From Sphaerolaimus hirsutus (taxonomy: Eukaryota > Nematoda > Chromadorea > Monhysterida > Sphaerolaimidae), in NCBI GenBank assembly GCA_964036195.1, contig OZ038450.1, positions 4,714,701 through 4,778,700 of the forward strand: a stretch of 64,000 nucleotides of DNA, read 5' to 3'. Numbering within the stretch: the first letter of the stretch is position 1; the number at the start of each line of letters is the position of its first letter. Both the position numbers and the translations under genes were made by a program. Positions 47,185 through 59,557 of this stretch are shown here, piece by piece. Below the pieces are notes generated by a model. That model was not told the origin of the DNA, made no database searches, and saw only the letters and a list, made by a program, of their open reading frames with translations.

Positions 47185-47893
47185 ATGTAGAAAAATGCAA
47201 AAATGCAAAATTTTACCACTTGAACCCCAAATTTTCTGCATTGGTCCCACACACGCTAGTTGACGCCAAAATTAGCGTCAACTCAGAGTCAACTGGTCAA
47301 AAATTCAATTGACTCTGAGCCATTTACAATATGTATCCAAAAAAAACATTCTTTCATTCTACATCAGTCGACTTCTCAATATTTCTTAATCAACACAGGT
47401 AAAAAATTGAAAATAGTTATACTCAAAACGGTTGACTCTGAGTTGACTCAATCGACTTCTAAAAAGTAGCGTCAACCACCGTGTGGAGCGCCATTGCGGA
47501 AATGGATAACATTTTTCAAAAAACACAACAACATTGTTTTACACAACAAAACTAAATAGAAAAAATGTTTTTGATTCAAAAACTAAAAACACAATAATAG
47601 TGATAAATGAGTTGGGAAACTTTGAAAAACCAATAATGAAACTTGGGTATTGAAATAGGATAAGTATACAATCGAGACAATCTGTCAAACAGAGATCAGT
47701 AACTCAAGATTAGTTTCTCTCCAGTATTCTAAAAACAAGGATTTTTGTAACAGAATTCAGAAACAAGGAAAATGGGTGATACTTTTCACCTTTTACATAC
47801 CTCTTGGGTAGAAGAACACCGTGATATTGTTCCCACGCGCACTAAGTTTTCAACGGAAATTTCAAACACTGATAGATCAGCTTTGAGTGCAAT
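47185..47893. other. Intergenic DNA with a palindromic element
   Basis: At about 47240-47489 an element begins CCCACACACGCTAGTTGACG and ends in the complement (cgtcaaccaccgtgtggag), with GTTGACTCTGAGTTGACTC words inside. The remainder is AT-rich with nothing recognised. Confidence 0.5.
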
Positions 47894-48198
47894 CATGACG
47901 TATCCAGGGGGGGGGGGGGCGGGGGGGACCAGAAAAGTCCCGGAAAATGCGATTTTGGGGGTGGATTTTTGAAGGTACCCGTAAAATTTTTTTGCGCGCA
48001 ATCTCCAATCACACATAAGATTTTTCAGCGAGTCGACCCCTGCACACGCATTTCGCTGAAAATGGCATCTAGGTGTGCCTGTCGCTGTGTATATATGTTT
48101 ATTTACATACATATTCAGCGTCAACGCCAATGGCGCCATGGCGTGGCGCCTACGAATGGCACGCCCCCCCCCGCTCAAAAATCCTGGATACGTCCCTG
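47894..48198. mobile_element. hAT-like MITE, CAGGGACGTATCCAGG family, copy 4
   Basis: Ends CATGACGTATCCAGG and CTGGATACGTCCCTG. The target duplication AGTGCAAT is exact at 47886-47893 and 48199-48206. Confidence 0.88.
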
Positions 48199-49159
48199 AG
48201 TGCAATTGAGTTATCTGGATACTAAAACGCGTCAACGCCGAGTTATCAAAGTTTTGGTTGAAAACTAGCATTTGTAGGCACATTTAGGTAAATACAAATG
48301 TAAAAAAACGGAAACAGACTCGCTTGAAGCTGAAAAAGAATTATGGGCTACCGAAAAATCCTGAGAAATGTAAATACATCAATACACACATGAAATAATG
48401 ATGGTATGCAATGGGAGTGGCAAGGTCAAATGAGACGCCGATAAAAAAACAGCGCCCATCGAATATTATGCATTCATATCCAGCAAAAATATCCGCATGA
48501 AACGTACCTCAAAGGTTGGATATCAATGCACTTGGCAGTACAATTTCCGACAACAATTCATTGGGGGAGGTACAAAGCGGTCGCTTAGGGGCCAGTCCCA
48601 CCTATTTTAGATCTCAGAAATGTAACGTGTTCGAAAAATCGCAAAAGAAAAATTACACTTTAATTGACGGTTTACACATTTGTCAGATATTTTGCTGACA
48701 TTTTTTGCCTAATTGTTACATGACATTTTTAAGCGTGAGACTGGCTCAGACCCACTTAATCTAAAAAAACAACATTTCGGAATGCAAAAAGCAACGTAAA
48801 AAGGTAAGATTCAAGACAAAGCAAAGCAGGCGATTCGAACGCGGACTAAAGCAGAGAAAAACAAAAAGCCTGAATTTGCTTTGCCATCACCAACGAACGA
48901 ATGCAATAACCGCACATTCAGTATTAAAAAATAACAGAAATATTGAATAAAACTCACCCACTGCTCTCCAATTTTTTCGAAAATAAAAAATGGCTCACAA
49001 ATGGCCGTGCGCGGCGCGACTCAAAACTGAGCGATCGTGGCTGGGCACCGGCGGCACGCACTTCGCCGCTGGCAAGAACGCCACCGCCGACAAACTGCGA
49101 ATGAAGAGATTTTTTTAAATGAAATTAAGCGAAATAGTTCATTTTGAATAGGGTAACAT
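48199..49159. other. Intergenic DNA with one GC-rich small reading frame
   Basis: Mostly AT-rich with nothing recognised. A GC-richer island at 48990-49118 reads as a 42-codon plus-strand frame (ATG to TAA) encoding MAHKWPCAARLKTERSWLG and, later, TADKLRMKRFF. The minus strand is open over the same interval and follows an acceptor-like ttcattcgcag, so strand and reality are both uncertain. Confidence 0.3.
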
Positions 49160-50349
49160 TAGGGATGGCAAGCGCTTTTTTTTTAAAAAAACGCCGCTTT
49201 TTAAAAAAAAAGCGCAAGGGTCCCAGCGCTTTTTTTAAAAAAAAAGCGCTGGCAAAAATTTGAGTACACATGCACTAGGTATTTTGCAATTTTTTGCGCG
49301 CAAGCGCGCAATTTCGCATGCATGTTACCATTGGTGATGGTTTCATCAAGCATTTTTAGTGGCATTCCTTCTATTCCTGCATGCTATTATGTAGTGATCA
49401 GTTGTGATATGTCAGTGTAGTATATAATATCCAGCCAATGTGCTTCCACACACTTTTCCACAGTTGGAAACATCAGTCTCACAGGGGTCTCCAGGATTTT
49501 GGCCCTCGCGGGGGCTGGATAGATAGCAAATCGCTCCTCCAGAGGGATAGATAGCTGGAAAATTTTTCTGGGGGGGGGCTGGGGGGGGCTGGCGGGGGCA
49601 CAATATATAGGCTTTTTCAAGGTTAAGAAGGCAGAAAGGGGAAAAAATCACTAATAATCAGTTAAAAGTAGCCATAAGTAGGTATAAAATGGCTAAAAAT
49701 AGGTATATAACCATGTATATAGCCGGAAAGCACGATTTTGAAGGTGAAAAACTATAAAAAGGTGTGAAAATTGGTGATTTTTAGCGAAAATTGGGGCAAA
49801 ATTTCTCAAAAATCACTCCAGATAGATAGATAGCTGAGCGATTGGGGGGGGGGGGTCTTTTGGGGTAGTAGCCAAAAATTTTGCCTCGGGATAGATAGAT
49901 AGCTGAGCGGCCTCCGGGATAGATAGATAGCTGGCCGATTTGGGGGGGGCAGCCCCCCCCCCCTAGGAGACCCCTGCAGTCTCAATGTATTAGCCTTCTC
50001 TTATAACCTTATTTGAGCACTATTCCATGCCTAACTTCACTTGAAGTCACAAAACATTAACAAACAGCAATATACATAATGAGTCGACATAAATTTGGAT
50101 TTTTTGGCAGAAATCAGCACTTATAATGCTATCCCATGACTACAGTGCCATTCTATGACTATATATAATCACAAGTACTGCTACTTGTCTGATATACCTG
50201 TATATATTGACTCAGAACCATATTTGGGAGCGTTTTACGTAACGTCTTGACATTTTTTTAAAAAAAGCGAAAAAAGCGCGTTTTTAAAAAAAAGCGCTTT
50301 TTTAAAAAAAAGCGGGGCCGTTAAAAAAAGCGCTTTTTTTCCATCCCTA
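49160..50349. mobile_element. hAT-like element, TAGGGATGG ends with AGCGCTTTTT/AAAAA repeats
   Basis: Ends TAGGGATGGCAAGCGC and GCGCTTTTTTTCCATCCCTA with poly-A/T and AGCGC words inside both. The target duplication GGTAACAT is exact at 49152-49159 and 50350-50357. A GATAGATAG-type element (49482-49976) is inserted in its centre. Confidence 0.9.
49482..49976. mobile_element. hAT-like MITE, CAGGGGTCTCC ends with GATAGATAG repeats, copy 1
   Basis: Ends CAGGGGTCTCC and GGAGACCCCTG, with GGGATAGATAGCTG and G-run words inside both. The target duplication CAGTCTCA is exact at 49474-49481 and 49977-49984. Confidence 0.9.
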
Positions 50350-50523
50350 GGTAACATTTTCAATTCCAGTTCCGACGCAAACGAAAATATGCACTTTTCC
50401 CACTAAATAATCATGATTAACTTCATCAGAAACAATGCTTTCAAAGTCACAATTTTACGTTTTTATCATTTTTCACTCATTTCACTACCCCCTTTTACGG
50501 AATGGTCCCAGGTTCACACAACT

Positions 50524-53500
50524 CTACCCACCAATCAGCAATAGAACCCTGCAAATACCCCCCCGCACCAACCCTGCGCTCTTGTATCTATTCAAGACGG
50601 CCTTGTGCTCCATCTCGGCGGCGGTCTTGTGCAGTCGGTGCAGCCGCTGCATGCACTCGTGGAAGTCGGCCACGCCGTAGTCGGCCGACTCGAGCAGCTC
50701 GGACGGCTGGCAGGGGGAATGGCATTTTAAACTGCTACTGTTTTTTTGAAGCAAACACAGGAAGTAGGAAATTGAATTCAATCGTGAAGTCTACGTAATT
50801 GTTATTCTGCGTAATTAAAAAAAGTATTCTACACATCTTACACTGTTGGCGTCTGAATGCAAAGTCGCAGTGCGAGCTAAAGAAGTATGTATGGATTAAA
50901 ACCTACAAATTGAAGCCGTCAATTGAGCGCGAAAAATTCTTGGTACGGTAAATTCAGGGCCGTATCCAGGGGGGGGGGCGGGGGGGGCTGCAGCCCCCCC
51001 CCCTTCCCGGGGTGAGGCCAGAAAGTGACCGGAAAATGCGACTTTTTTTACGTCAGCGTAAAAAATTTTGCGCGCAAGCGCACATTCTTCACCAGAGAAG
51101 GTATTATCATCAGATTTGCCACATGTCGCTGCAAATCGTCATAAATACACTCAATGTTGTGCTTGTTGCTGTTTTCTATGTATATTAAAATACATATACA
51201 GCGTTTCATGGCGCTGGCGCCAACGCCAAAGGCGCCATGGCGTGGCGCCTACTAATGGCGCCATTCCGCCACTATGTAGCTAAAATTTTAGGGGGGGGGG
51301 CTGAGCCCCCCCCCCTCGCCGGCCTCCGTAAACAAGCAGCCCCCCCCCGCTCAAAAATCCTGAATACGTCCCTGGGTAAATTTACCTATTTGTGCGCATA
51401 AATGGATTACCATAAACCACCGGAAATTCTCAAATTCATGGCAGAGAAAAAAATTTCATTTGGACGGGTTAGTCGATGTACGCAATAATCTTGCTTTGGC
51501 ACAAAAGCATCCCTCGCCCCGAAATTTGTAATATTCAGAGTCAAAAGCGAATTCCACAAACGCAGACTCACCCAGGGATTGGCACCCAACGACAACATGG
51601 CCATGGACACGGCCGCGACGCCGATTTGCGACGGCAGATACTTGATCATGTCGTAGTCCAAGAGCGCCAGCTCGAGCAGGTACTGCGATGGCGCCGATTT
51701 GTAACATAATAAAATATTAAATTGAATATTTATGAACATTTTTATTATCACCCTAAGAAAGGTTGAAGCAATCCTTGTTCTAAAGCAATTCGCAATTTGT
51801 AGGCATAACTTTTACCCTTTGCAGGCTTACGGATGACCGGTGTTTTGTCAACCTTTTCCACCCCTATACTGGCTTCCGCTGTTAGATTTCTCATTTCCGC
51901 ATTTTAGCCCCGCCTCCAAAAAGAACATACAAAAATGTCAACTCAACCGCAAACTCACATCGACCAAATGCTTAGCCCTATTATCCAATCTGCAGGCGCT
52001 CTTGTGTCGCTCGGCGAACCAGGCGGCCGTGGGCGACGACACGTCGTATTGCAGCGCGTGCAGCAGATGCATTTCCATACGCAGCACCTGGGGGGTTATA
52101 GGGGGGGTTGGGGGGTTTCAAGTGGAGTGTGGCTACATAGAGGTGGGAAGTTTGTTGGCAGGTTTTGTGCACTGACGATACTAGTGCTGAGACCGGAGTT
52201 TTTAACTGTTTATTAAAACGCAAACAGTGAAAGCATTAAAAAAATGCCAGCTGAAATTTTCTGTACTGAGTGCCTATACGTATCTTTGTGAACAATAATG
52301 TACAAATCAACACTGGCATTTATATCAGTAATTCAAAAGCCTATATTCCTGCGCTCACTCGGATGTACGGTCTCACTCACTGAATTCGAACATGGGTCGG
52401 ACAAACCTGCTCCATGGTGTAGCTGTCGTCGGTGACGTAGACGAAATCATTAACTTCTGGCGGGTATACCTCCTCGTATTTTCTGCGTTAGTGAAAAACA
52501 CTGGTGGAGACACGATTCAAATTTTCAGCGCACTATAATTTTGATCCATAATGCACTACCGTGAAAACACAGCATCTGGGGTAATCGGGCGTTTAGCAAG
52601 AGGAGGGCTACCCTTCAAACGCTACAGCTAAATATATTGCTGTGTATCTATCACAAAGCAAAAAAAACATTTGGCTGCTGTAGGGTTCAAACGGGACCAG
52701 TTTTTCGGACCGGGACCAGAAATTTTTCTTATCGGGACCGGGACCGGGACTAGGTGGTCGGGACCGGGACTGGCATTTTTCAATTGTCGGGACCGGGACT
52801 GGGGCATCCGGACCGGGACCAGGATTTGCCGAACCAGGTACCAGGACCACAGCCCCCTTTTGAGCCCTATCGGGACCGATAACCATTTGAATGCATATTT
52901 TCAGAAGTTTCATACGATTTTCACACTTCATTCAATCAAAATTGTCATCAAAAATATCTTAAAAGTCACAAAATTCAATTCAGTCACAAAAAAGGACATA
53001 ATGCACGATAATTATGACAGTGAGTATTGATATATAAGCTGGCGCAGTGCTTTCTGAAGGAAAATAAATTTTTCAGCCTTCTCTGATGTCGAAAATGAAT
53101 GAGAATGTTTGGAACTCACCAAAAAAAACGTCAAAAATTCGTAGACGGAATGAGAATGCGCCGATTGGCGCGAATTTTTTCGAATTTTACAAGTATTTAA
53201 AATCGAAATTTGGATCCAGTCCGGTCAATTTTTCTTATCGGGACCGCTGAAAAATTCCGGGACCAGGACCGGGACCGGGACTGGGTGGTCGGGACGCCCC
53301 AGTCCCGACTTTTTGCCGAACCATGTACCGGGACCGCGGTCCCGTTTGAACCCTAGGCTGCTGTCCCTGCCCCCCACCCAAAACGAGAAACGACCATCTT
53401 TCTTTCTATTGCCCATTTACTACAGCTATTTTTACACTGCCTTTAGCGATTCTCCCTTTTTCGGGGGGGGGGGGGCAGAAAAAATTCAGGAAGAAACTCA

Positions 53501-56500
53501 CGAGGCAACCATGAGCGCGGCCACGCCCACCAGCTGCAGGTTGACCTTGGGCACGGCCATGTGCGACATGAACCGGTCCGCATACGCCACGCCCAGATGC
53601 AGCGATTCCTGTGTACGAATCGCGGATGGACTGGCGATGCTTAACAGACCATTTGCAAGCCAGATTTAGGGCAATTTTACTTTTTCCAAAATCGTCATTT
53701 TGCAAATTGTGATTTAAAATCGGCATTTCTGCACGAATATATACCAAATCAGATGTGATTGATTACCCAACACGAATAGAAATACCCAAACACCAGCCCG
53801 AGTTGGCACCTGGCCAATGTCGTACTCGTCTGCCACATCGACGAACCAGTCGACCATGATGGTGCGGTACTCGGCCGACAGGTCCTTCTGCTTGCGCATG
53901 AAGTTCACGGACGGTCGCAAGTGCGGCAAAGTCTGACAGGGGAAAGTGACATTTTTAGCGTAGGGTACGCGGCAGAAAATTGAGTACCGCAAAATTTGAA
54001 AATTAACCGCACCGTAACGTTTGCTATCACTATTAGCTGGACATTCCCACGTGAAAAATTGAAAAACTTTACGTTTATATAAATACGGTGCGGGCGGTAA
54101 AGCGCAAGTGTCAACGAGTTTACCTAGTCAAGCGCATAATTTGCGCAGAATCCGACCAAAATTTAATCAATAAAATCTTGTGATTTATTTCGTAATTATT
54201 TATTCCATGGTAAAAACTAAATATCATGATGAACAACTGTATAATATTTGGTTCATTATTCAGATATGTTATGCTAGGTTCCAATGCAAAGTGTGATGTC
54301 TGTCGAGTATACTCAAATAAAGCATAGAAATCGAATCCCTCAGCGCTAGCCATAGAACAAACAATATTCCCCGGAACCCACCTCCCTATACCTCATATAC
54401 GCCATAACGTCGCCGGCATACGTAGGATACTCAAAAATGGCCATATCATGGCGCTGTCTGGCGCTGGGCGCGGGCGCCGAGTAAAACTCGCTCGTGTCCA
54501 ACGTGTCCAGCTCGGTGTCCTCCTCCATGGACATGCACAGGGTGGAGGCGCCGGGCGACGAGGCGGCCATGTCGGGCAACGAACTGAGGACGGATTGGCT
54601 GCTCGACGCCGATGACTCCGCCTCCAGTCTGCGAGGGGAGGGACTTTGGGCACATTGCGGGTGAAATGGAACGTAGAGAAGGTACCGGTGTGAGGAACAT
54701 TTCCCTGGAGAAGTCCTACCAAAGAGTAATTTCAATGAGTCTCATTTTGAAGAAAAAGTCTAAAATAGTAATTCGTGTAACCCTTCTCAATTAGAAAGTA
54801 AAAACCCATTAGAAACCAACGGAAAAAACGTCAGTTTTTGAACTTATACTTCAAATTTACATTTTGTCTACAATAAAAAACAAACCTGATCCTTTTCCTC
54901 TGGGTGCCGTCTGGCTTGAGGTTCTCCTTGGCGCCCGACGTGCACACCAAGCCCTCAACGTTGGGCGTGATGCCGCTGTTGCACCGACTCGCGACAGGGG
55001 GCGCTCGCGTCGCGCTGCTAGACTCCTCCTCCATATCGCAGTCGGAGTCATTTTGGCTGTGTTCCACTGCGGTGGAAAATGTCTTTTTCAAATGACTTTT
55101 GAATTTATCCAAAGCGCTGCGCGTGGGCAGCGATTTGTGTAGTATACCGATCCGGAATACCGATAATTTTTGAAGTTCAGTGATCCGAAGTCACGATCTC
55201 GATCACAAAAATTCAAAAACCCAATCCCAATACCGAAATTATCAAGTCCTGATCACGAATGCCAGAAAAATTTGCCAAATTCCCAAACAACATTTAAATT
55301 GATATATGATAATAAACACTTTGATGGCTAGATGATAAATACTTCAGAAACCATTTCAGCGGGGGCCCATTACTTTGGGGGGTACAGTTAAGTCTAGTTA
55401 CTTTTAGGTAAAAGTCTAGTTACTTTTTGCAAAGCCCGGGTAAATTTACAGTTTGAGTTGTGGGGCTAAGCAAACCTTTAGACCCTTTCATATAATACAC
55501 ACTGGACACACACGACGCATAACAAAAACAAATCAGCTAACATATGCACATGCGATGTCGCAGGGGATTTGGCGCCGGGTCAAAGTGGGCATCTGACCGA
55601 TCGTATTTATCCTTTTCTTGCTCCTGATCAGAGTCGACCCAATTCTCGTCGCCTGCAAAAACGGCGCGATTTTGAAATTGGGGTGACAAATTATGGGATG
55701 AATAATGAACCACATCAGGGGTCTCCTAGGGGGGGGGGCTGCCCCCCCCCAAATCGGCCAGCTACATATCTATCCCGGAGGCCGCTGAGCTATCTATCCC
55801 GAGGGAAATTTTTTGGCTACTACCCCCAAATCGCTCAGCCATCTATCTATCTGGAGTGGTTTTTGCGAAATTTTGCACTAATTTTCACACCGTTTTATAG
55901 TTTTTCACCTTCAAAATCGTGCTTTCCGGCTATATACTTCTTTTTAGCCATTTTAAACCTACTTTTGGCTACTTTTAACTGATTTTTGGCGATTTTTCCC
56001 CTTTCTGCCTTCTTAACCTTGAAAAAGCCTATATATTGTGCTGTGCCCCCGCCAGCCCCCTCCCCACCAAGAAAATTTTTCAGCTATCTATCCCTCCGGA
56101 GGAGCGATTTGCTCTATACAGGATCTATACAGCCTAGGACAGAGGAGGATCTATACAGCCCCCGCGAGCGCCAAAATCTTGGAGACACCTGAACCATTCG
56201 ATATACTCGGGATTCAGTGAAATTTGAAAATCCAAACAGATCCCAAAAAATTGCCAAATTCAGAAGTGAAAATGAATAAGTAAATACATCACTTGTTTGT
56301 ATTGAGAAATGTGAATGGAAATATCCAGTGCGCGTTTTATGCCACTCCTCTGGCAACCAAAACTTATTTGATCAAAATGTCAATTCCGGAATGCCATACT
56401 TTGAAAAGTCAAATCAAAATGACGTAAAAATACAACCGGTTCGGCCGATTTTCAATGGGCCCAGGGGTATCTTGAATTTTGACCCTCCGAGTGGTTGGAT

Positions 56501-59021
56501 AGATAGCAAATCGCTCCTCCGGAGGGATAGATAGCTGAAAATAAGCAGTTAGACGCATGAACCAGTGATTTTGGAGGTGAAAATCTATGTATAGGTATGA
56601 AAAATAGCGATTTTGAAAATTGGGGTATAGTTTCTGAAAAATCGCTCCAGATAGGTAGATAGCTGAGCGATTGGGGGGGGGGGGGTTTAGGGGGTAGTAG
56701 CACAAAATTTTGCCTCCGGGATAGATAGATAGCTGAGCGGCCTCCGGGATAGATAGATAGCTGGGCGGTTTGGGGGGGGGGTAACCCCCCCCCCAACCCC
56801 CCCATTCGAGACCCCTGAATGGGCCCACACACACTAGTTGACAACAAAAATTCATGTCAACTGAATGTCAATTAAATAACACTGTTCACTTTGTTAAACA
56901 TCACACTTGACAGAAACAATGAAAATTAGGTAAGTGTCATGGTATAAATGAACTATGTTCTATCACATAAGTTGTAATGACATCATTGACCAAAATTGAC
57001 AGACATTTTGATGTGAACTAGTGTGTGTGGGCCTAATCCCAACTTGAACCCACGCAAAATGATCATATGCCTCTTCACGGGCTGCAACGCCCTTCCCTGC
57101 GCTTGGGGCACCTTGGCCAGGGCGTCGACCAAAGCCGCCCGTTTCGCAGCCGACCACCGTGGAACGGCGTCGGACTTGCCGCACAGGGTGCTGGACACGG
57201 ACGAGGTGGCCGTGATGGCCGAACTGGACGAGGCCGTGTTGTTCCATGATTGAGACTGCGATTTTTTGGTTCGGTGACTATGGTGTTTTTTTAAACGGAC
57301 GGACAGCTCTCGCATTAGCTGATGTCCGTCCATTTGATGTCGTTTACATTGTAATAACAACAACAAGTACGAATTTCTTGGCACTTCTGTGAAAATGTTG
57401 TGACGGCGACAGTGAAATTGTACATTCTTTGCCGAAATGGGAAATACCTCGAAAACAACGCTTTTGATCGTTAAAAATCCCGGATTAGACCGGTACGTAA
57501 ATCGTGAATGATTACAAATTCCTCTTATATTGCCGCGTTGAATGTTTCTTTATTCCAATAATCACTACTTTCGGTCTAGTTTCGCTCTTTTCGCAAGTGC
57601 TCTAATCTCGCACTTGCGAAATAAAAACGCGGAATACAAAGCGTTCGGATGGGCAACCAAATTTTTCCCCGTGTTCGGTGCGACATTCAATAACATTTAT
57701 ATTTCGAAAAATGTGTTCGGCATGGGTCTCGAAATCTCTCGGACCTGTGACGAAAATTACGGTCCTACGCGAGTAATTAAAAAAAAACTTACGCTTTTGG
57801 CCGCGTCAGCCAACTTATTATCCTGCGAGTGCGTTTTTCGCTGCGGCGCCGGCTCGTCTACGTGCACCTGATAAGCGAGAACGCAGATTTACACGCAGGA
57901 ATTGGTTTATATGTAATGATAAAGGTAAAACAAGTGTAAACAATGTCGTGAAATATCACGTTACCTGAAATTGCGGGACGGCCAGAGATGCGGCGCGGCC
58001 TAGCTGGTGCGGCTGAAAAAGTGAGGCAGTGTGCAAACAATTGGAAGTGTGAGAAAAGAATAATTGAGGCGTCCAATTCTAAAAGTCGACAAGTCCAAAA
58101 TATGAAAATTTCGAGTTAGGCCCGGAAACGTCATCTGGGGCTACTTCTGCACATTTTTCATCATTTTCCATAAATATTTTGACCTCACATGCCCATATGG
58201 CAAAGTGCCAAATTTGACATTTTTGGGGAAAAATGCAAAAAGTTTGGGCAAGAAGTCGACAAGTCCACTTAGTTTTGGGCTAAAAGGCGACAAGTCCATC
58301 CCCGCTTCCTTTTTTTATGGGAAAAAAACGCAAGAAATGTGATAAGTCCACTATGGAAACCGATTTCTAAAAGGCGACTAGTCCATACTTTTCCCATAAG
58401 GCAGCCTCGGCTTCCCCGGGAACAAAAATGTTCTCGCGTGGAAGAAGGCGACAAGTCCATTTCCCTCCCCGAAACAGTTTTGCTCTGACCGAATGGAATT
58501 TTATGGACACCCCATTTTTCACATATACGTTGAAATAAGGGGCTGAAAATTTGACACTTTATTGTGAACATATGGAACTTTATGAAAACCATGAGAGAGC
58601 CAAATTGGACATGCACCACGGGCCTGGAATTGGATCGGAAACTTAAAATGCGATTTACTCAAAATCACATTTTGTGGACTTGTCGACTTTTAGAATTAGA
58701 CGCCTCAATTGTGGGACACGGAAAGGGGATAAAATGGGGAGGGAATGGCTGGAGATCTGCTTCTGTAAGATAGACGTGTGATCAGGGTAGAGGGGGAGCA
58801 GAACCGTCACTCCCGATGACAAGCTTCACGGCAATTCAAACCCAAAGTCACCCATAAACTTCACCTTTCCCCGAACTCTATTCGCAATCGAATTGGCATT
58901 GCCGATGACGCCCAGCGCCTGCCTGTGGCCGGGTATGGACTTCCCCTTCGCTCGGGCGTTGCCCCCCTCATTCTCGCTGTCCTGTCGCGCGCGCAGCATC
59001 GTGTCCGGCGACCTGTTCGAG
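50524..59021 (-). CDS. CCNA: Cyclin A, complete or nearly so
   Basis: Regulatory subunit of CDK2/CDK1 in S phase and mitosis. In coding order on the minus strand the exons are 59021-58865, 58012-57965, 57867-57793, 57255-57054, 55066-54886, 54628-54382, 53932-53810, 53608-53502, 52482-52407, 52087-51959, 51682-51572 and 50706-50524. From the ATG at 58999 they give 538 residues with all phases consistent and GT-AG introns. The N-terminus has a destruction box RQALGVIGN. The cyclin box shows [84 protein letters not shown] and the C-terminal lobe up to HRLH and NRYKSAG. YPPEV...DD.YT identifies cyclin A rather than B. The N-terminal region is longer than in human cyclin A2 (432 residues). The start and the small N-terminal exons are less certain than the box. 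Confidence 0.93.
50955..51374. mobile_element. hAT-like MITE, CAGGGCCGTATCCAGG family, copy 5 (cyclin A last intron)
   Basis: A complete copy with both poly-G/C tracts and the internal GGCGCCATGG words. The target duplication GGTAAATT is exact at 50947-50954 and 51375-51382. Confidence 0.92.
52681..53355. mobile_element. hAT-like MITE, TAGGGTTCAAAC ends with GGGACC repeats, copy 2 (cyclin A intron)
   Basis: Ends TAGGGTTCAAACGGGACC and GTCCCGTTTGAACCCTA around GGGACC-rich arms. The target duplication GGCTGCTG is exact at 52673-52680 and 53356-53363. Confidence 0.92.
55067..57053. other. Large cyclin A intron filled with elements
   Basis: Contains a degraded GATAGATAG-type element (about 55716-56191; flanks AACCACAT and AACCATTC agree only partly), an intact copy (56462-56817), and a CCCACACACACTAGTTGAC-ended palindromic element (about 56820-57037) that ends 17 bp from the splice donor. 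The part from 55067 to 55715 has GATCCGAAT/CCGATAAT words but no clear element ends. Confidence 0.6.
56462..56817. mobile_element. hAT-like MITE, CAGGGGT ends with GATAGATAG repeats, copy 2
   Basis: Ends CAGGGGTATC and GAGACCCCTG. The target duplication AATGGGCC is exact at 56454-56461 and 56818-56825. Confidence 0.9.
58063..58710. mobile_element. Long-TIR element with GCGACAAGTCCA repeats (cyclin A intron 1)
   Basis: The inverted ends ATTGAGGCGTCCAATTCTAA and complement continue with AAGTCGACAAGTCCA, in all about 33 bp nearly perfect. GACAAGTCCA recurs at least five more times inside. No target duplication was recognised. Confidence 0.75.
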
Positions 59022-59557
59022 CTGTTGAAGTAGTTTGAGTCGCGGGAGAAATCGGGTCGGATTTTTGGGGGCCGATTTTCACATTTCGGGACCCGCGTCG
59101 GACTGCATTTTCGTTCTGGCGACGCTGCGAAATGGGTTTTCGACTGTCATTTAGGGATGTTTCGAAGGTGACAAGATCTGGCAGGAAGATAAGAAACAGC
59201 GTCGCTTTCACTTTCGAAGGGACGCTTCCGCAAGCCACGCAATCAATTTACCGTGTACGCGTTTGAATTCGTGCATTTTGGCGACGCGCCAATTTATGAT
59301 AACTAAAATTATCTGTGGCCTTGAAATTCAGGGTTTCAGCATTTTCATTCAGCATTGGAAAACGCAGAATTTGTCAGAAATACTGAACAATATAACAGTA
59401 GTCTTTGGACTTACATAGCCGCTAACTTGATTTCCCGGAACTTAATGTAGAACTGACGCACGATCATCATAACACAGTCGAAAAAAATTGAAATAAATTT
59501 AGAAGAAAAATTTGTCCGTTTACGCAACGCATTAATTCATCATCAAATTCACTAAAA
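59022..59557. promoter_or_regulatory. Head-to-head interval between cyclin A and ZNF622
   Basis: About 540 bp separate the first cyclin A coding exon (minus) from the ZNF622 start codon (plus). It contains no recognisable mobile element, unlike almost every other spacer here. By position it should hold both 5' untranslated regions and promoters. No TATA box or other specific site can be named with confidence. Confidence 0.45.

Noticed and set aside
55067-55116. Extension of the cyclin A exon upstream to 55116 ([13 protein letters not shown]...)
   Set aside because: Its phase does not fit the preceding exon. The acceptor at 55067 (ccaccgcag|TG) fits the phase-1 donor at 57053.
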